Shown one piece after another: positions 44,400 through 55,402 of a stretch of 64,000 bases of DNA; within the stretch, counting starts at the first letter, position 1; each line of letters starts with the position of its first letter. A model generated the notes under the pieces. That model had not been told where the DNA came from and searched no databases. It saw only the letters and a program-made list of their open reading frames with translations. Origin of the DNA: Gnetum montanum (taxonomy: Eukaryota; Streptophyta; Gnetopsida; Gnetales; Gnetaceae). Position numbers and translations under genes: made by a program. The stretch is from contig MNCI01002923.1 in assembly GCA_015680685.1 (NCBI GenBank), positions 886,646 to 950,645 of the forward strand, read 5' to 3'.

Positions 44400-45060
44400 C
44401 TTGATAGATTACATGGCCTAGTAAACTTCTAGACTTAACCCCAAAGATACATTTTCTTTTGGGTTTAATGAAATACCGTACTCATGAAATCTGTCAAAAA
44501 CTTGTTGTAAATGACCAATATGATCTTTTTTCCTTTTTCAAAAACTAGTGATAGCGTCTAAATAAACCACAGCAAACTTTTCCACTAAACCTTTAAAGGC
44601 TAAATCCATTGCTCTTTGAAAAGTAGCTGTAGCATTTGATAATCCAAATGGCATTCTTTAGTAAGAAAAAGTTTCCCAATTGGTAATAAATGCTATTTTA
44701 TATTTGTTACCCTTATCTAACATGATTTTATTATAGCCTAAAAAACCATCTAGGAAAGAATATACCTGACGACTTGATATTTTAATCAACATTTAATCAA
44801 TTCTAGGAAGTGGGTATTTATCTTTTTCTAAGGCATCATTCAAATTTCTAAAATCTACACAAAGCCTAACATTAACACTCTTCTTTCTTACTAGAACAAG
44901 GTTAGCAAGCCATATCAAATATTGGATAGGATATATGATTCGATCTTTTATAACTTCTTAATCTTAGCTTCTATAGTTGGCTCAAATGATGGATTAAATT
45001 TCCTTTATTTTTTTTTAACTATCTTACATCCATTTATCAAAGGGATTTTATGTATCATCA
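44400..45060 (-). pseudogene. pol (RT): Reverse transcriptase of element E
   Basis: From about 45075 one reads DDLKAF, HKIPLINGCK, NPSFEPTIEAKIKKL. The Asn-Ala-Thr-Ala-Thr-Phe-Gln block lies near 44640, then the catalytic site as VVYLDA near 44570-44553 (YLDD expected; the last Asp reads Ala). After it LGHVIYQEGI and LRSFFGNINFIKNLV mark the connection to RNase H. The loss of a catalytic Asp and several stops make it inactive. Confidence 0.8.
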
Positions 45061-45086
45061 CCTATGGTCTAAAAGCTTTAAGATCA

Positions 45087-45332
45087 TCATAAGACAAAGC
45101 AAAAATTTTCCAAATTATTTTTCAAGAGTAATAATAAATTTTTCTTGAAAACTGAGTCCTTTTCCTTTGTGATATTTAACATCTTTGACATTTCAGTAGA
45201 TCCGAAATTCATTGTTTCATAAGCTTGATCATCTAGATTCCATATATCCTTTCTAGTAAGCAAATTTTTGTTAAACTCATGTTCATAATCAATCACTTTC
45301 TTGGGAATGGAATTTAGCCTAAACCTTAACAT
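45087..45332 (-). pseudogene. pol: Linker between the extra RNase H and RT of element E
   Basis: An 81-residue open frame, hydrophilic and Lys/Asn-rich, with no recognised domain. It ends next to the DDLKAF block that opens RT and starts near the end of the extra RNase H frame (45348). Confidence 0.5.
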
Positions 45333-45347
45333 TATTTCTAGTATGAT

Positions 45348-46008
45348 TTAACCTTCAAATTCTTGTTTATTTCTCAAGTATCTAAGCAATTGATCATAGT
45401 CTTCAAATACTTGTAAATGTTTTATGTTATTTGGTATTGATGGCTGATGTATTTTCTCAATCATTACACCTTCATAACTCTCTATTCTTTTCACATGTAA
45501 TGATGAAGCTGCTTTTGCTAAGTCATCTACTATACAATTATCTTCTCTACATTTATGTTCTACTTGGCAATGATGAAATTGATTTAGCATTTTGCAAAAA
45601 AAACTATTTATAGGATTACAAGAATGAACTCTTTACTAAACTATTACCTTTGACCTATTCACATACCTATCTTGAGTCTCCTTTAATGGTAATTACCTTG
45701 ATTTCTTTTTCCAATGCTATTGTAATTCCAATACTTAGAGCTTCGTATTTATGCTTGTTATTAGTACAAGGGAAAGATAGATGGATTTTCTTGAATATTT
45801 TTGGGGAATCATCTTTCACTAGAACTATTTCAACTCCTAAACCTTTAAAGTTATAAGAACCATTGCAGTGTAGTTCCCAGTTGTTTTCATCTTGAAATTC
45901 TTCTTTTTCTAAGTTTTCAACTTCTTGAAGTGTGAAAATTCTAGTTTCAAAAGCTCTTGTTTCAACATCCTTGCTCTTTACATTTGAAGTAATGTTTTCA
46001 ACCATCAA
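45348..46008 (-). pseudogene. pol (aRNH): Extra RNase H domain upstream of RT in element E
   Basis: The open part 46008-45667 contains NWELHCNGSYNFKGLGVEIVL, PCTNNKHKYEALSIGITIAL and VITIKGDSR. After a few stops, 45590-45348 gives FHHCQVEHKCREDNCIVDDLAKAASS. These are the four blocks of plant/archaeal-type RNase H (Asp-Gly-Ser, Tyr-Glu-Ala-Leu, Gly-Asp-Ser and a final Asp). The first catalytic Asp is replaced by Asn (NGS); Glu and the other two Asp are kept. In Tat elements this second RNase H stands between the canonical RNase H and integrase. Here it lies between protease and RT, while the canonical RNase H and integrase follow RT directly. The order is clear from the coordinates; its novelty is my inference. 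Confidence 0.7.
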
Positions 46009-46099
46009 TGATTCACTATATATGTAAATTTGATTTGGTTTCCCTTTTCAAGATAACCACATATGTGAATAATCTATTGATATGTAAGCAACGAAATTC

Positions 46100-46500
46100 T
46101 TACTCCAACTCCTACTCAACAAAAGACAATGTGAATCTAGTATATCTACCACTTGAATAGTCACTTTACTTTTGATATGAGATTCAGAAGAAATTTCTAA
46201 TAGAAAATTGGGCAATTAACCCACAATATTCACTCTACTTTTTTCCACTTGAACAATCTTTTTATTTGATTTTTCTAGAATCATACCAAGTTTTTTGCAT
46301 ATAGATAATGGCATAATAGTGGATGTAGCTCCAAAATCAATTAAACAATTATGAAGATACTTGCCATTTAACTTCATCATCAAAATAAAAGGAGGAGATT
46401 CCTTATGAAGAGTACAATCATAGCTAGTTTTGTTTGTCTCATTATTGTTAGATATGTAGCTTGACTTTGATTCTCCAATTTTCCTTATACCTTTAATAAA
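46100..46500 (-). pseudogene. pol (PR): Protease region of element E
   Basis: Around 46365-46285 the frame reads LIDFGATSTIMPLSICKKLGM, the retropepsin active-site loop followed by its usual MPLS motif. The active-site triplet is Asp-Phe-Gly where Asp-Ser/Thr-Gly is expected. A TAA or TAG breaks the frame shortly after. Upstream lies Gag, downstream the extra RNase H. Confidence 0.65.
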
Positions 46501-46775
46501 CTCTAAAGCCTTTCTTTGCTAATCACCTATCTATAGTAATTGATATATGCTAATATTAGCTTTGACATGTTTGAGATCTTCAAGTAGATCATATTCTCCA
46601 TCTCCATAAAATCTTGGTTTCTTCATCCATTTATTAAGAGTTTGATTTTGAGTACTCTACTCTACTTCATCTTCTTTACTTTTATTTTTTTCTCTTCTAC
46701 TTGGTTCAAAGACCTTTTTCTTAGGAGATGGATTAGAAATGATGTTTGGAGGTCTAGACATAGTTGATCTTTCTT

Positions 46776-47960
46776 TTAATCATATATTATATCCATTTTC
46801 CTCATTGTTATTACACTCTTCATTTGAGGATATATCTTCTTTAGAACTTGATAGAGAAGAAACATCACTAGATCCATTGTTAGAAAATTTACTTGCATAA
46901 TGAACACTAGATAGCTCATTATTTGATTCAATATCAAGGAAGTTGGACATGATAAGATCACTTTCATCCTCATCTTCTACTAACTTAGTATATTGATGTT
47001 TATGTTTTCTATTTTTCTTTTCATCCTTGATTTTTACTTTTTCCAAAGCATTTTCTAGTTTTAGTGCTTTGTTGGAAAAGTCTCTCATCAATTTTTCTTT
47101 TTCAGATTCTTTTCTTTTTGATTCTTACTCTATCTTAATATGAGATAGACTTGGTAATGCTTTGAGTTAAACAAAATCTTGCATGGAAATCATCATTTTT
47201 TTCTCTTTTTTGAGTTATGATTATTTCTTCATGATTTAAGTTCAACTATTTTTCTAACTATATAGCTTCACTAAAGTAGTCATTCAATGTTATCAAGTTT
47301 GGAGTTCTTCTTAACCAAATTGAAATATTAGGATTCATATCTTTAAGATAATTATCTCTAAGCATGTCATCTGGTATTCTATATTGTCTTTGAAAGAGCC
47401 CATAAATTTGTTGAAACTTAATGTTAAAATTTCTAATTGACTCTTTGACTCCTTACTTAGCTTGTACTAGCCCATAGTATAGTTGTTGTTGATCTAATTG
47501 ATTTCCAACTTGGGCCAAGAAAATACATTCCATATCGTCCCAACTTGTGATACTATTGGTTGGTAAGTTTGAATACCAAATCTAAGCCATATCCTTTAAA
47601 TTTGCTACACACAATCTACAAGCTAGATCTTGATGTTAAACATTTGCATGAGCTAAAGCTAACTCAAACAAGTGAATGTATTCTTCAGCCAAGTAAGCTT
47701 TTTTAGGAATAAAAGGATTCAAAAAATATTTGTAAAATACCCTAGGAATATCATTATAGTTTTGAAATCCTAATCATGTAACTCTTTGTCAAGGATTTTC
47801 CATTCTATTAGAATTTTCTTTGATTGTTGAACTCTTAAACTTCTTTGGTCTTCTCTTATAGACTAATAAACTATATTAAAAGGATGATCTTCTTATCCTT
47901 TTGGTCTTTATTTTACTACTTTTTCCAAACTCAAGAACCTTTTTATGTTCTTCTTCTAAT
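46776..47960 (-). pseudogene. gag: Gag of element E
   Basis: The minus strand carries LGFQNYNDIP, FIPKKAYLAEEYIHLFELAL, NLPTNSITSWDDME, GLFQRQY and NPNISIWLRRTPN. These blocks recur with the same order in element G at 63470-63990, where the frame is in better shape. The part 47091-46780 is acidic and Ser/Asn-rich (DEDESDLIMSNFLD), probably the Gag C-terminus. No zinc knuckle is seen. Confidence 0.75.
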
Positions 47961-48134
47961 GAATAGTCGACCTTTTAATTAAGAATTTCTTTGAAATCTT
48001 TGAAATCTTCCAAAGTATCAATCTTCTTGGTTATGAATTGAAAATAGTATCTAATTTCTTAAACCATTCTAGCAACAAAGAACTATTGGTGTGCTAGGAT
48101 TATCAAACTTATGAACTTAGAGGACAAATTTTTA

Positions 48135-48152
48135 GCCCTCTTTCTAGTGCCA
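48135..48152 (-). promoter_or_regulatory. Primer-binding site of element E
   Basis: Minus-strand TGGCACTAGAAAGAGGGC lies seven bases from the LTR end. Elements A and G have the near-identical TGGCGCTAGAA-GAGGGC. Confidence 0.7.
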
Positions 48153-48159
48153 AAAGAAC

Positions 48160-48476
48160 TATTGGTGATCGTTTGGGACTGGACTACCAATGTTGGGTGG
48201 CCTCATGGTCTCATGACTTTAGGAGTCATAGGATTGAATGTGTTCGTCAAATAGGGTTTAGGTGCTTGCTGATCTTTGGTAACACCAAGGCCCACATACC
48301 TCCAAATAAACATGGTAGTTATAAACTATACTAGACATGAGTATGTATTTGTTGTTGTGAATGTTGAAATGGTTGGGTTGTGTATAAAACTGTAATCAGT
48401 TATCATAAAAGAGATTTAGCTAAATTTGTCAAATACTATGAGTTCTTAAACGTTCCTATTTTGCTCAATCACTTAG
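48160..48476 (-). repeat. 5' LTR of element E, inner part
   Basis: Its reverse complement matches the U5 part of the LTR of element G: TTTATTTGGAGGTAT-TGGGCC and CCTTGGTGTT, then CCCAAAC at the end. It stops at 48476, where element D is inserted, and resumes at 58812. Confidence 0.75.
48472..48476. repeat. Target-site duplication of element D, left copy
   Basis: CTTAG directly precedes TGATGAG of the left LTR; the right copy is at 58807-58811. Confidence 0.9.
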
Positions 48477-49284
48477 TGATGAGTGATAAGGTACTTCTAC
48501 ACTCAACCATACAAATACGAGCGTTTCACGCATGATTTGATCGAACTCCAAGGACTAAGTGCTTATGTGCCTTAATGGAACACTCAGGGTTAATCAATCA
48601 TTGTCTTCCCAAACATACTTGTATTGTCACAGTTTCATGGTTAAGTAAGCTTGAGGTACATGATTTTTAAAGCTTTTATATTTTTTATGTCTTCTGCTAA
48701 TGAAGGAGAGGGAGAGAGAACTAAGTGGCTAACTTACGTTAACTATTCATTAACTAAGTTCTAAATGTTCCTAACACCAATATCCATTCCCACTTGTTGT
48801 ACACATCCTGAACTAGTGCAATGCTGCTGAGGTTACCAAACGCTAATCATTACTAGGTTACCAAGTGCTACACGCATTCTTGAAGCGATCATACTGAGTG
48901 TATTTAACTAAGGGGGTTGAAGGTTTAGAGAGATAGTAATTAACTAGGAAAGCATTAAACAATATTTAATTACTAATTAACTTAATCTATATGCTGTAAG
49001 GTTTATCATAAAGTTCATCTTTATTGCTGTATACAAAATTGTCCTCAGGTACAAATTTCTCGAATAAAGATCCATTCACTCTCTGACTCCTACTATGGGC
49101 ACATAGAAATAATTCTAACTTTGGAATAATAAAACTGAAAAATTTTGGCTAAGGGTCTAAGTCTAACTACCTTGGAAAAAAAGGTATCGCCACTTATTTA
49201 TAGAAGATGAGGCAGGATGTGATATCGTGTATGCTATATCATGTGGCAGATGTGATATCGCGTATGCGATATCATGGCTTATCA
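48477..49284 (-). repeat. 3' LTR of element D
   Basis: TGATGAGTGATAAGG...ATGGCTTATCA, 808 bp, aligned with 58010-58806 throughout. Minus-strand TATAAATA is at 49202-49195, next to two GATATC palindromes (49220-49275). Confidence 0.92.
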
Positions 49285-51325
49285 TATTGCCATGACTAAA
49301 TGAAAACTTGTCCCTGAGTTCCTTACAAAATATTGGAAAGGTATGGGATTATTGACTTGAATGACAACTTATGGTGAATGGGATGACATGTGAATGGATC
49401 AACATTACAATACATGGCAACATTAGTGTTCATGACCACAAGAGTGAACACTATACACAATTGACATATAGCCTTATTTGGTAGCTGAGAGAGAGAAAAG
49501 AAAAAAATGTGTTGCTACTGACACCAAGATTGCGCCTTCCATTGTCCATCCATAACTGTGCCATCAATCTTGTTCCTTGCACAACCGTTTCAACACCAGT
49601 CCATCCTGAGTGTTTCCTCTAGGTCCAATCCATTGTTGTATGGTTACCATCTGCACACACAACACAGTCACATATGAGCAAGGATAAGGAAATCACAATA
49701 CAATTGATACCTTGCCTCAGTGTAAGGTCCATTGACCGAGTTGTGATATGGCCAATATGGATTCTAGAGATAGAACATTGGTGACTACCCAAGGTATAGA
49801 GGTTAGGAAAAATTGAAAAAATTAGACTAGGGCCCCCATGACTAAGATTGATCCTTCGGTAGCGATAGAATGGAAAAAGATAAGGAATAAGAAAGATGGA
49901 GAAAAATAAATAACAAAAACATTGATAAAATGGATGTCAAGGATAGGAATGAACAAAAAAAATTTTGATTGTGGAAATGTTTAAGGAAAAAAAGTTAACT
50001 GATGCACCAAATAGGAGTGCCAGTGGGTCCTCCCCAAAGCAGGCTCATGCCCTTTATGCCCTAACAAACCCACATTCAAAGAGTTCATAGGCTCTAAAAA
50101 TGTCATTTGAGAGTAAGAGTTAAAGACTTTTCCCAAAGAATTCACCAAAGAGAAAACAATGCATCAACCAAAATATAGACTACTGATACAACCGGCAATG
50201 AGGTCGAAAATGAAGAAAGAATTATGGGGAGAAGAGAATGGAATGGAGTCCCAAGAACAAGGTGGTGTATAGCCCTTTGTGTATTTATGGTTAATTTGAC
50301 TAAGTAGATCTCATTCCAAATCCAGCCTCAAACAATCCATAGCTAGTGACTTCGCATTAATACACTTGGCCAATCCATCCACTTGATGTAACAAGAATGC
50401 TTCCACCAAAGAGTCATCACCATTTTGAAGGAATGAGAAAGGGAAAACTAGGAAGTAAGAAAGGGCCTTAGTTAGAGAGAATGTGTTTGTTTAGTTCCAT
50501 AACCAATTCGTGTAGCCCAAATGATTATTTTTTCTAAGGCGTGTGCTTTGAATTCTCACTATTTATTTTTTGTTGTGTGAGAACCATACCATGCAAAGAC
50601 TTATTTTTATTAGCTCAACTTCCCGATAATGGGGAAATGTTGGAATGGTAAGGAAAACTCAAGAAGGAAACATCCAACCACCCAAGAGAATAGCTAGCAA
50701 AAATGCATCAAATCCCCTTGAAGTCACATCCTTTTTAGTCCTTGAGTCCTTCTTTAGTTTGAGAAATGCCCAGTTACCAATTTGTTAATAGTTTTATTAT
50801 TAAAGAAAGGGACTGTACAGTTCCAAACCAATAGAGACCATAGGAATTCATGAATGCATGGATGATGTGGACTCATTGCCTGTTATATCAAAAGAACCAT
50901 ACCTTAGTATCAACATTATAACTCAAAGGTAAAAACCAAACATTAGCAATCAATAGAATATAGTCCATACCATCATTAGGAGCACTTATTAGGTGACAAA
51001 TCTAACAAAACAAAAATAACAAACAAAGAAAAAAACAAGAACAAAAACAAAAATAAACAAAATAGAAAAAATAAAAAATCACATAAAGAAATGAAAAAGT
51101 ATAAACGATGTTGCAAAACAAAAAGAAGAAAAATTAAAGAAATTTGTAAAAAAAATGTGTAAAGAAAAAACTTAAAAAGGAACTAAGGACCTCAAATGGT
51201 TAGTAGAGGTGGCCATCTCTCCCATGACTGAGTTAGAAGGAGGAGATCCAAAATAGTGAGTAGGGTCATCCCTTCTTAAAGGTATTATGTGAACTAACTA
51301 TTCTAAATTCATGGAAAGGTTTGGT
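49285..51325 (-). other. Non-coding 3' region of element D
   Basis: No coding sequence is seen between integrase and the 3' LTR. The stretch is shared with element C (21492-23507). It is A-rich at 51000-51180. The third ORF present in J and I is not found here. Confidence 0.6.
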
Positions 51326-52400
51326 CTATTGCACATTGACTAAAAATCTCTTATCAGGGCTCTCAGGTTTGTATATGGTCATGGCCCCTGCAGGAAAGGT
51401 TGTATGAATAATGTAAAGTCCTTCCCACAGTGTTTGAAATTTTGTGTGTTGTGGCACATGTGTGGGGTTCCAGTAGAGAACCTTATCTCCTAGTTGATAC
51501 TTAACCTTTCGAATCTTCAAGTCATGATGTTGCTTGTTATATGCCTTGTGTAACTCATTTGATGATAGGGCAGCTAATTGATTTTTTTCTAGTGCGTTTA
51601 ATGTTGCCAACCTTTGTTTTTGTGCTAGATCAAGATTGAGGTGGAGGTCACAAGCCATTGATAGTGTACAGAGCTCAATTTGAATCAGAGGTGTTGGAAT
51701 CTTTCCGTACAATAACTCATAGGGAGAGTAGCCTATAGGGAGTTTCCAGGTGGAGCAGTATGCCCAAAGAGCATAATTTATTTTAGTGCTTCAATCTTGC
51801 CTATACTTGCTAATTTTCCTAGTTAATATTTTAGTGATCTCCCTGTTGGTGACCTTAACTTGTCTGTTAGCTTGGGGGTGATAAGGTGTAGTCAATTTGT
51901 GTTCAACCCCTAAGCGTTGCATTAACTTTTGAAGAGTTGCACTTGTGAAGTGTGTTCCATTATCTGAGATAAGTGCATATGGCACACCAAACCTATTTAT
52001 GATTTGTTGTTGCACAAATCATGCAGCTGTAGATGATGTGCAATCTATAATAGTAGCTACTTTAGACCATTTCATTTCATAGTATATGACAACTACAAGG
52101 TAAGATTTTTCATTGGACATTGGTGTAATATGCCCCATAAAGTCTATTCCCAAAATGTCGAAGGGTTCTAATAGTTGAATCCATTGTTGCGGATCCTCCT
52201 TTTTAGCAGTCATTCCCCCATGATGTTGATAGCACTCACAAGATTGGACAAATTGATGGGCATCCCAAAATAATGTTGGCCAATAATATCCTGCAAGCAA
52301 GATCTTAATATCCATTCATCTCCCCACATAGTGACCCCCACAAGGTCCCTCATGAGCATCTTGGAGAACTCTTAGTCTACCTTGGCATGCACCATCGAAC
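51326..52400 (-). pseudogene. pol (INT): Integrase of element D
   Basis: From the right: the zinc-binding part with YYWPTLFWDAHQFVQSCECYQ, then FDILGIDFMGHI (first Asp), PYALISDNGTHF (second Asp) and TPYHPQANRQVKVTNREI, where the catalytic Glu of the usual GQVE block reads Lys. After a stop, SPYELLYGKIPTP and a C-terminal YQLGDKVLYWNP and LWEGLYIIH end the domain at 51326. Integrase would join element cDNA to host DNA. The Glu-to-Lys change and two or more stops make it inactive. Confidence 0.88.
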
Positions 52401-53132
52401 CAAGCCATCAGGGCACACTTTGTAAAGTTATCCCTTGATCTCCATGAAGTACTTGGCTCTATGAAGAAATTTTTTTTTCTTCCTGAAATCCATCTCTTAT
52501 GGTGTTTGTTGAGTAAGGAGATAGGTGAGAATGCTACTATACTAGTTTGTCTCTGTGGGTTGGTTATTCACTACACTAGCAAAGAGGGCTTCATTAGAAA
52601 AATGATTAGACATTACATATTCATCCTCTTTGCTATCCTAGTGCAACTGAGATAAATAATCTACAACTATGTTCTCGATGCCTTTTCAATCAATCATCAT
52701 TAGATTTAACTCCTGTAGGATTACCAACCATCGTATAATATGAGGGCTAACCGTTGGCTTGTTCATGAGGAACCAGATTGCATTATGATATATGTGGATG
52801 AACACTTTGTAATCAAACACATAGTACCTAAACTTATCCAGTGCAAACACTATAGCCATTAATTCTTTCTTTGTAGTTGTGTAGTTAAGTTGTGCACCGA
52901 CGATACTTCTACTTCCACAGTGGATGTATTAAGGGCATTTTTGATCATCTAACTATGTAAGTACAACTCCTAAAGCATAATTGGATAGGTCAGTCATTAT
53001 GTGGAATGGTCTAGATCAATCAGGAGCTTGTAGAATGGGAGTTTCTACAAGCTTTTGTTTTAGAGTTTGGAATGCTCATTCACATTCCCTTGTCCACTCA
53101 AAAGGTACATCCTTCTTTGTTAGCTCTACCAA
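52401..53132 (-). pseudogene. pol (RNH): RNase H and tether region of element D
   Basis: VPFEWTRECE, PFHIMTDLSNYALGVVL, LNYTTTKKELMAIVFALDKFR and VFIHIYHNAIWFL follow RT in order and are the standard gypsy RNase H blocks. Stops (TAG/TAA) are scattered. A single RNase H is present, in the usual place, unlike element E. Confidence 0.85.
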
Positions 53133-54149
53133 CTATTTGACAATCTTGGAGAAGTTCTCAATGAATCTTCTATAGTAGCCAATGTGTCCAAGGAATGATT
53201 GAATGTCTTTTATAGTTTTTAATTGATGGGTGATTCCTTGGATGGCCCTAATTTTATCTGGGTCTACCTCTATTCTTGCATGTGAAACCTTATGCCCAAG
53301 TACTATGCCTTCTTGGACCATTAAATTTTTTTTCTGCTAGTTAAGCCTTAAGTTGGTTTCTATGCATCTTTTTAGCACTTTCTCTAATTGGTCCAAGGAT
53401 TCATCAAAACGTGTTCCATAGGTGGAGAAGTCATCCATAAAGACTTCCACTCCGTTCCCTATCTACTATTGGAATATGCTTAGAATTAGGTGTTGAAATG
53501 TGGCAAGAGCATTACACAAGCCAAATAGCATTTTTTTATATGCAAATGTTTCCCAAGGACTAGTGAACATTATCTTGGCTTGGTCTTCTAGGGCTATCTG
53601 TATTTGGTTGTATCCACTATAGCCATCTAGAAAACTGTAATAGCGATGCCTTGCTATGGTTTCTAAGACTTGGTTAATGAATGGTAATGGAAAGTGATCC
53701 TTAAATGTTGCCATGTTCAACAGCCTAAAATCTATGCACATCCTCCATTTGCCTTTCCTTTTAGGCACGATCACTAGAGAGCTAACCCATTTGCTATCAG
53801 CAATGGGATATATGAACCCAGCCTTAAGAAGCTATTCTATTTGTTCTTTTACTACTTGCTTCAATTTTGGTTTCAATCGCCTCTACCATTTTTTTCAAGG
53901 TTTCATGGAGGGGTTAGTGTAAATCCTATGGTAGCATATCCTAGGATCTATTCTAGTTAATTTGGGGTATGACCAAGCAAAGGCTTTTGACCACTTATTT
54001 ATCACTTTTAGTAGTCTTCCTTTTTGTTTGGCAATAAGTCTTGCATTGATGATTACCAATTTTTTATTTTCAAGGATCATATATTTCAAACTGGTGGACA
54101 ATGGTTTCAATTCTAGGGGCTCTTGTTTGAATTTTTCAGGAATTTCCAA
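53133..54149 (-). pseudogene. pol (RT): Reverse transcriptase of element D
   Basis: Blocks in order: AFAWSYPKLTRIDP, SKWVSSLVIVPKRKGKWRMC, FPLPFINQVLE, SFLDGYSGYNQI, LFGLCNALATFQ, then EVFMDDFSTYG with the catalytic FMDD at 53441-53430, EGIVLGHKVSHARIEVD and FLGHIGYYRRFIENFSKI. FMDDFS and the order of blocks are as in Athila. In the open parts (54149-53895, 53774-53466, 53321-53133) only TAG/TAA/TGA codons divide the domain, and the catalytic residues are kept. Confidence 0.9.
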
Positions 54150-54560
54150 CTTCCCCCAGTTGATGTTTTCAAGGTTAAGGCTTGGAAGTTCTCAGCGGAC
54201 TTGCTCTAGTGCATCTATGACTTCTATGTAAGTGCAAGTTATTCCCTTAGTTAGTTCCATGCACATTAATGAGTTGCTCTCTTGATCAGCTATCAGCCAC
54301 TGGGTGTCTTCTTATTATGTGGCTGTTGCATATAGGCACTTTTGTATATTAATTTCTTGTGCACACTAGTTGCATGCAAGCAATGCTAAACTTTGCACAA
54401 CCCATGATCTCTGCACACAATTGCACCCTGTATCACTGTATGCAATGCATGGAACCTTCTTCTTCTCAATCTTTTCAAAAGTGTTCTCTTTAGATATTTC
54501 CAAGGAAATATTGTGGATTCCTAGGCATGCATCTATGGTACTTAGCCATTCCATTCCCAT

Positions 54561-54981
54561 TATTATTGGGAAGTCCCCTTTACCATTATTTACTTGTATC
54601 ACTAGGAAATCAGCTAGGTATGACCACCCACACATAGTGGTGATGATGTCCTCCACCAATCCCAAGGGAATAGTGAAGGTCTAGTTAGCTAGCTTTAGGC
54701 AAATATTTCTCTTCCTTAATGGAGGCAAGTTCCAAGCTTTGTACATTTCTTGTGATATTAAGTTGACTTTAGAACTTGAGTTTGGGAGAGCTTTTCATGG
54801 CTCATTCCCAGCGATTTGGAGATAGATTAGAGGGCTTCCAGGATCATAGAATTTCTTGGAAAGGTGTCCAACCTTGATCTAGTTAGTAACGGCATGTGTT
54901 AACATAACCATATGCATTAAGCTTGGTGTTTAGTTCGAAGGGAGCTCTGAAGCCTCATTTGATGGAGGGGTGTTTAGAGGT
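54561..54981 (-). repeat. pol (PR): Protease-region tandem duplication in element D, copy 1
   Basis: The 421-bp unit TATTATTGGGAAGTCCCCTT...GGTGTTTAGAGGT is repeated directly at 54982-55402. This copy joins the downstream part of PR (frame 54665-54366, MGMEWLSTIDACLGIH). It contains a second reading of the NSSSK-NLISQEMYKA active-site block. Confidence 0.9.
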
Positions 54982-55402
54982 TATTATTGGGAAGTCCCCT
55001 TTATCATTATTCACTTGTATCACTAGGAAATCGGCTAGGTATGACCACCCACACACAGTGGTGATGATGTCCTCCACTAGTTCTAAGGGAACAGTGAAGG
55101 TCTGGTCAGCTATCTTTAGGCAAATATTTCTCTTCCTTAATGGAGGTAGGTTCTAGGCTTTGTACATTTCTTGTGATATTAAGTTGAATTTAGAACTTGA
55201 GTTTAGGAGAGCTTTGCATGGCTCATTTCCAGTGATTTGGAGATAGATTAGAGGGCTTTCAGGATCAGAGAATTTCTTGGGAGGGTGGCCAACCTTGATC
55301 CAGTTAGTAACGACATGTGTTAACATAACCATATGCATTAAGCTTGGTGTTTAGTTTGAAGGGAGCACTGAAGCCTTATTTGATGGGAAGGTGTTTAGAG
55401 GT
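54982..55402 (-). repeat. pol (PR): Protease-region tandem duplication in element D, copy 2
   Basis: Second 421-bp copy. The frame 55338-55153 reads GNEPCKALLNSSSKFNLISQ; the retropepsin triplet Asp-Ser/Thr-Gly is Asn-Ser-Ser here. Being duplicated, the element encodes two partial protease cores in a row. Confidence 0.9.

Noticed and set aside
54370-55156. Two nearly identical plus-strand frames
   Set aside because: Their similarity is explained by the 421-bp duplication of the protease region read on the wrong strand.
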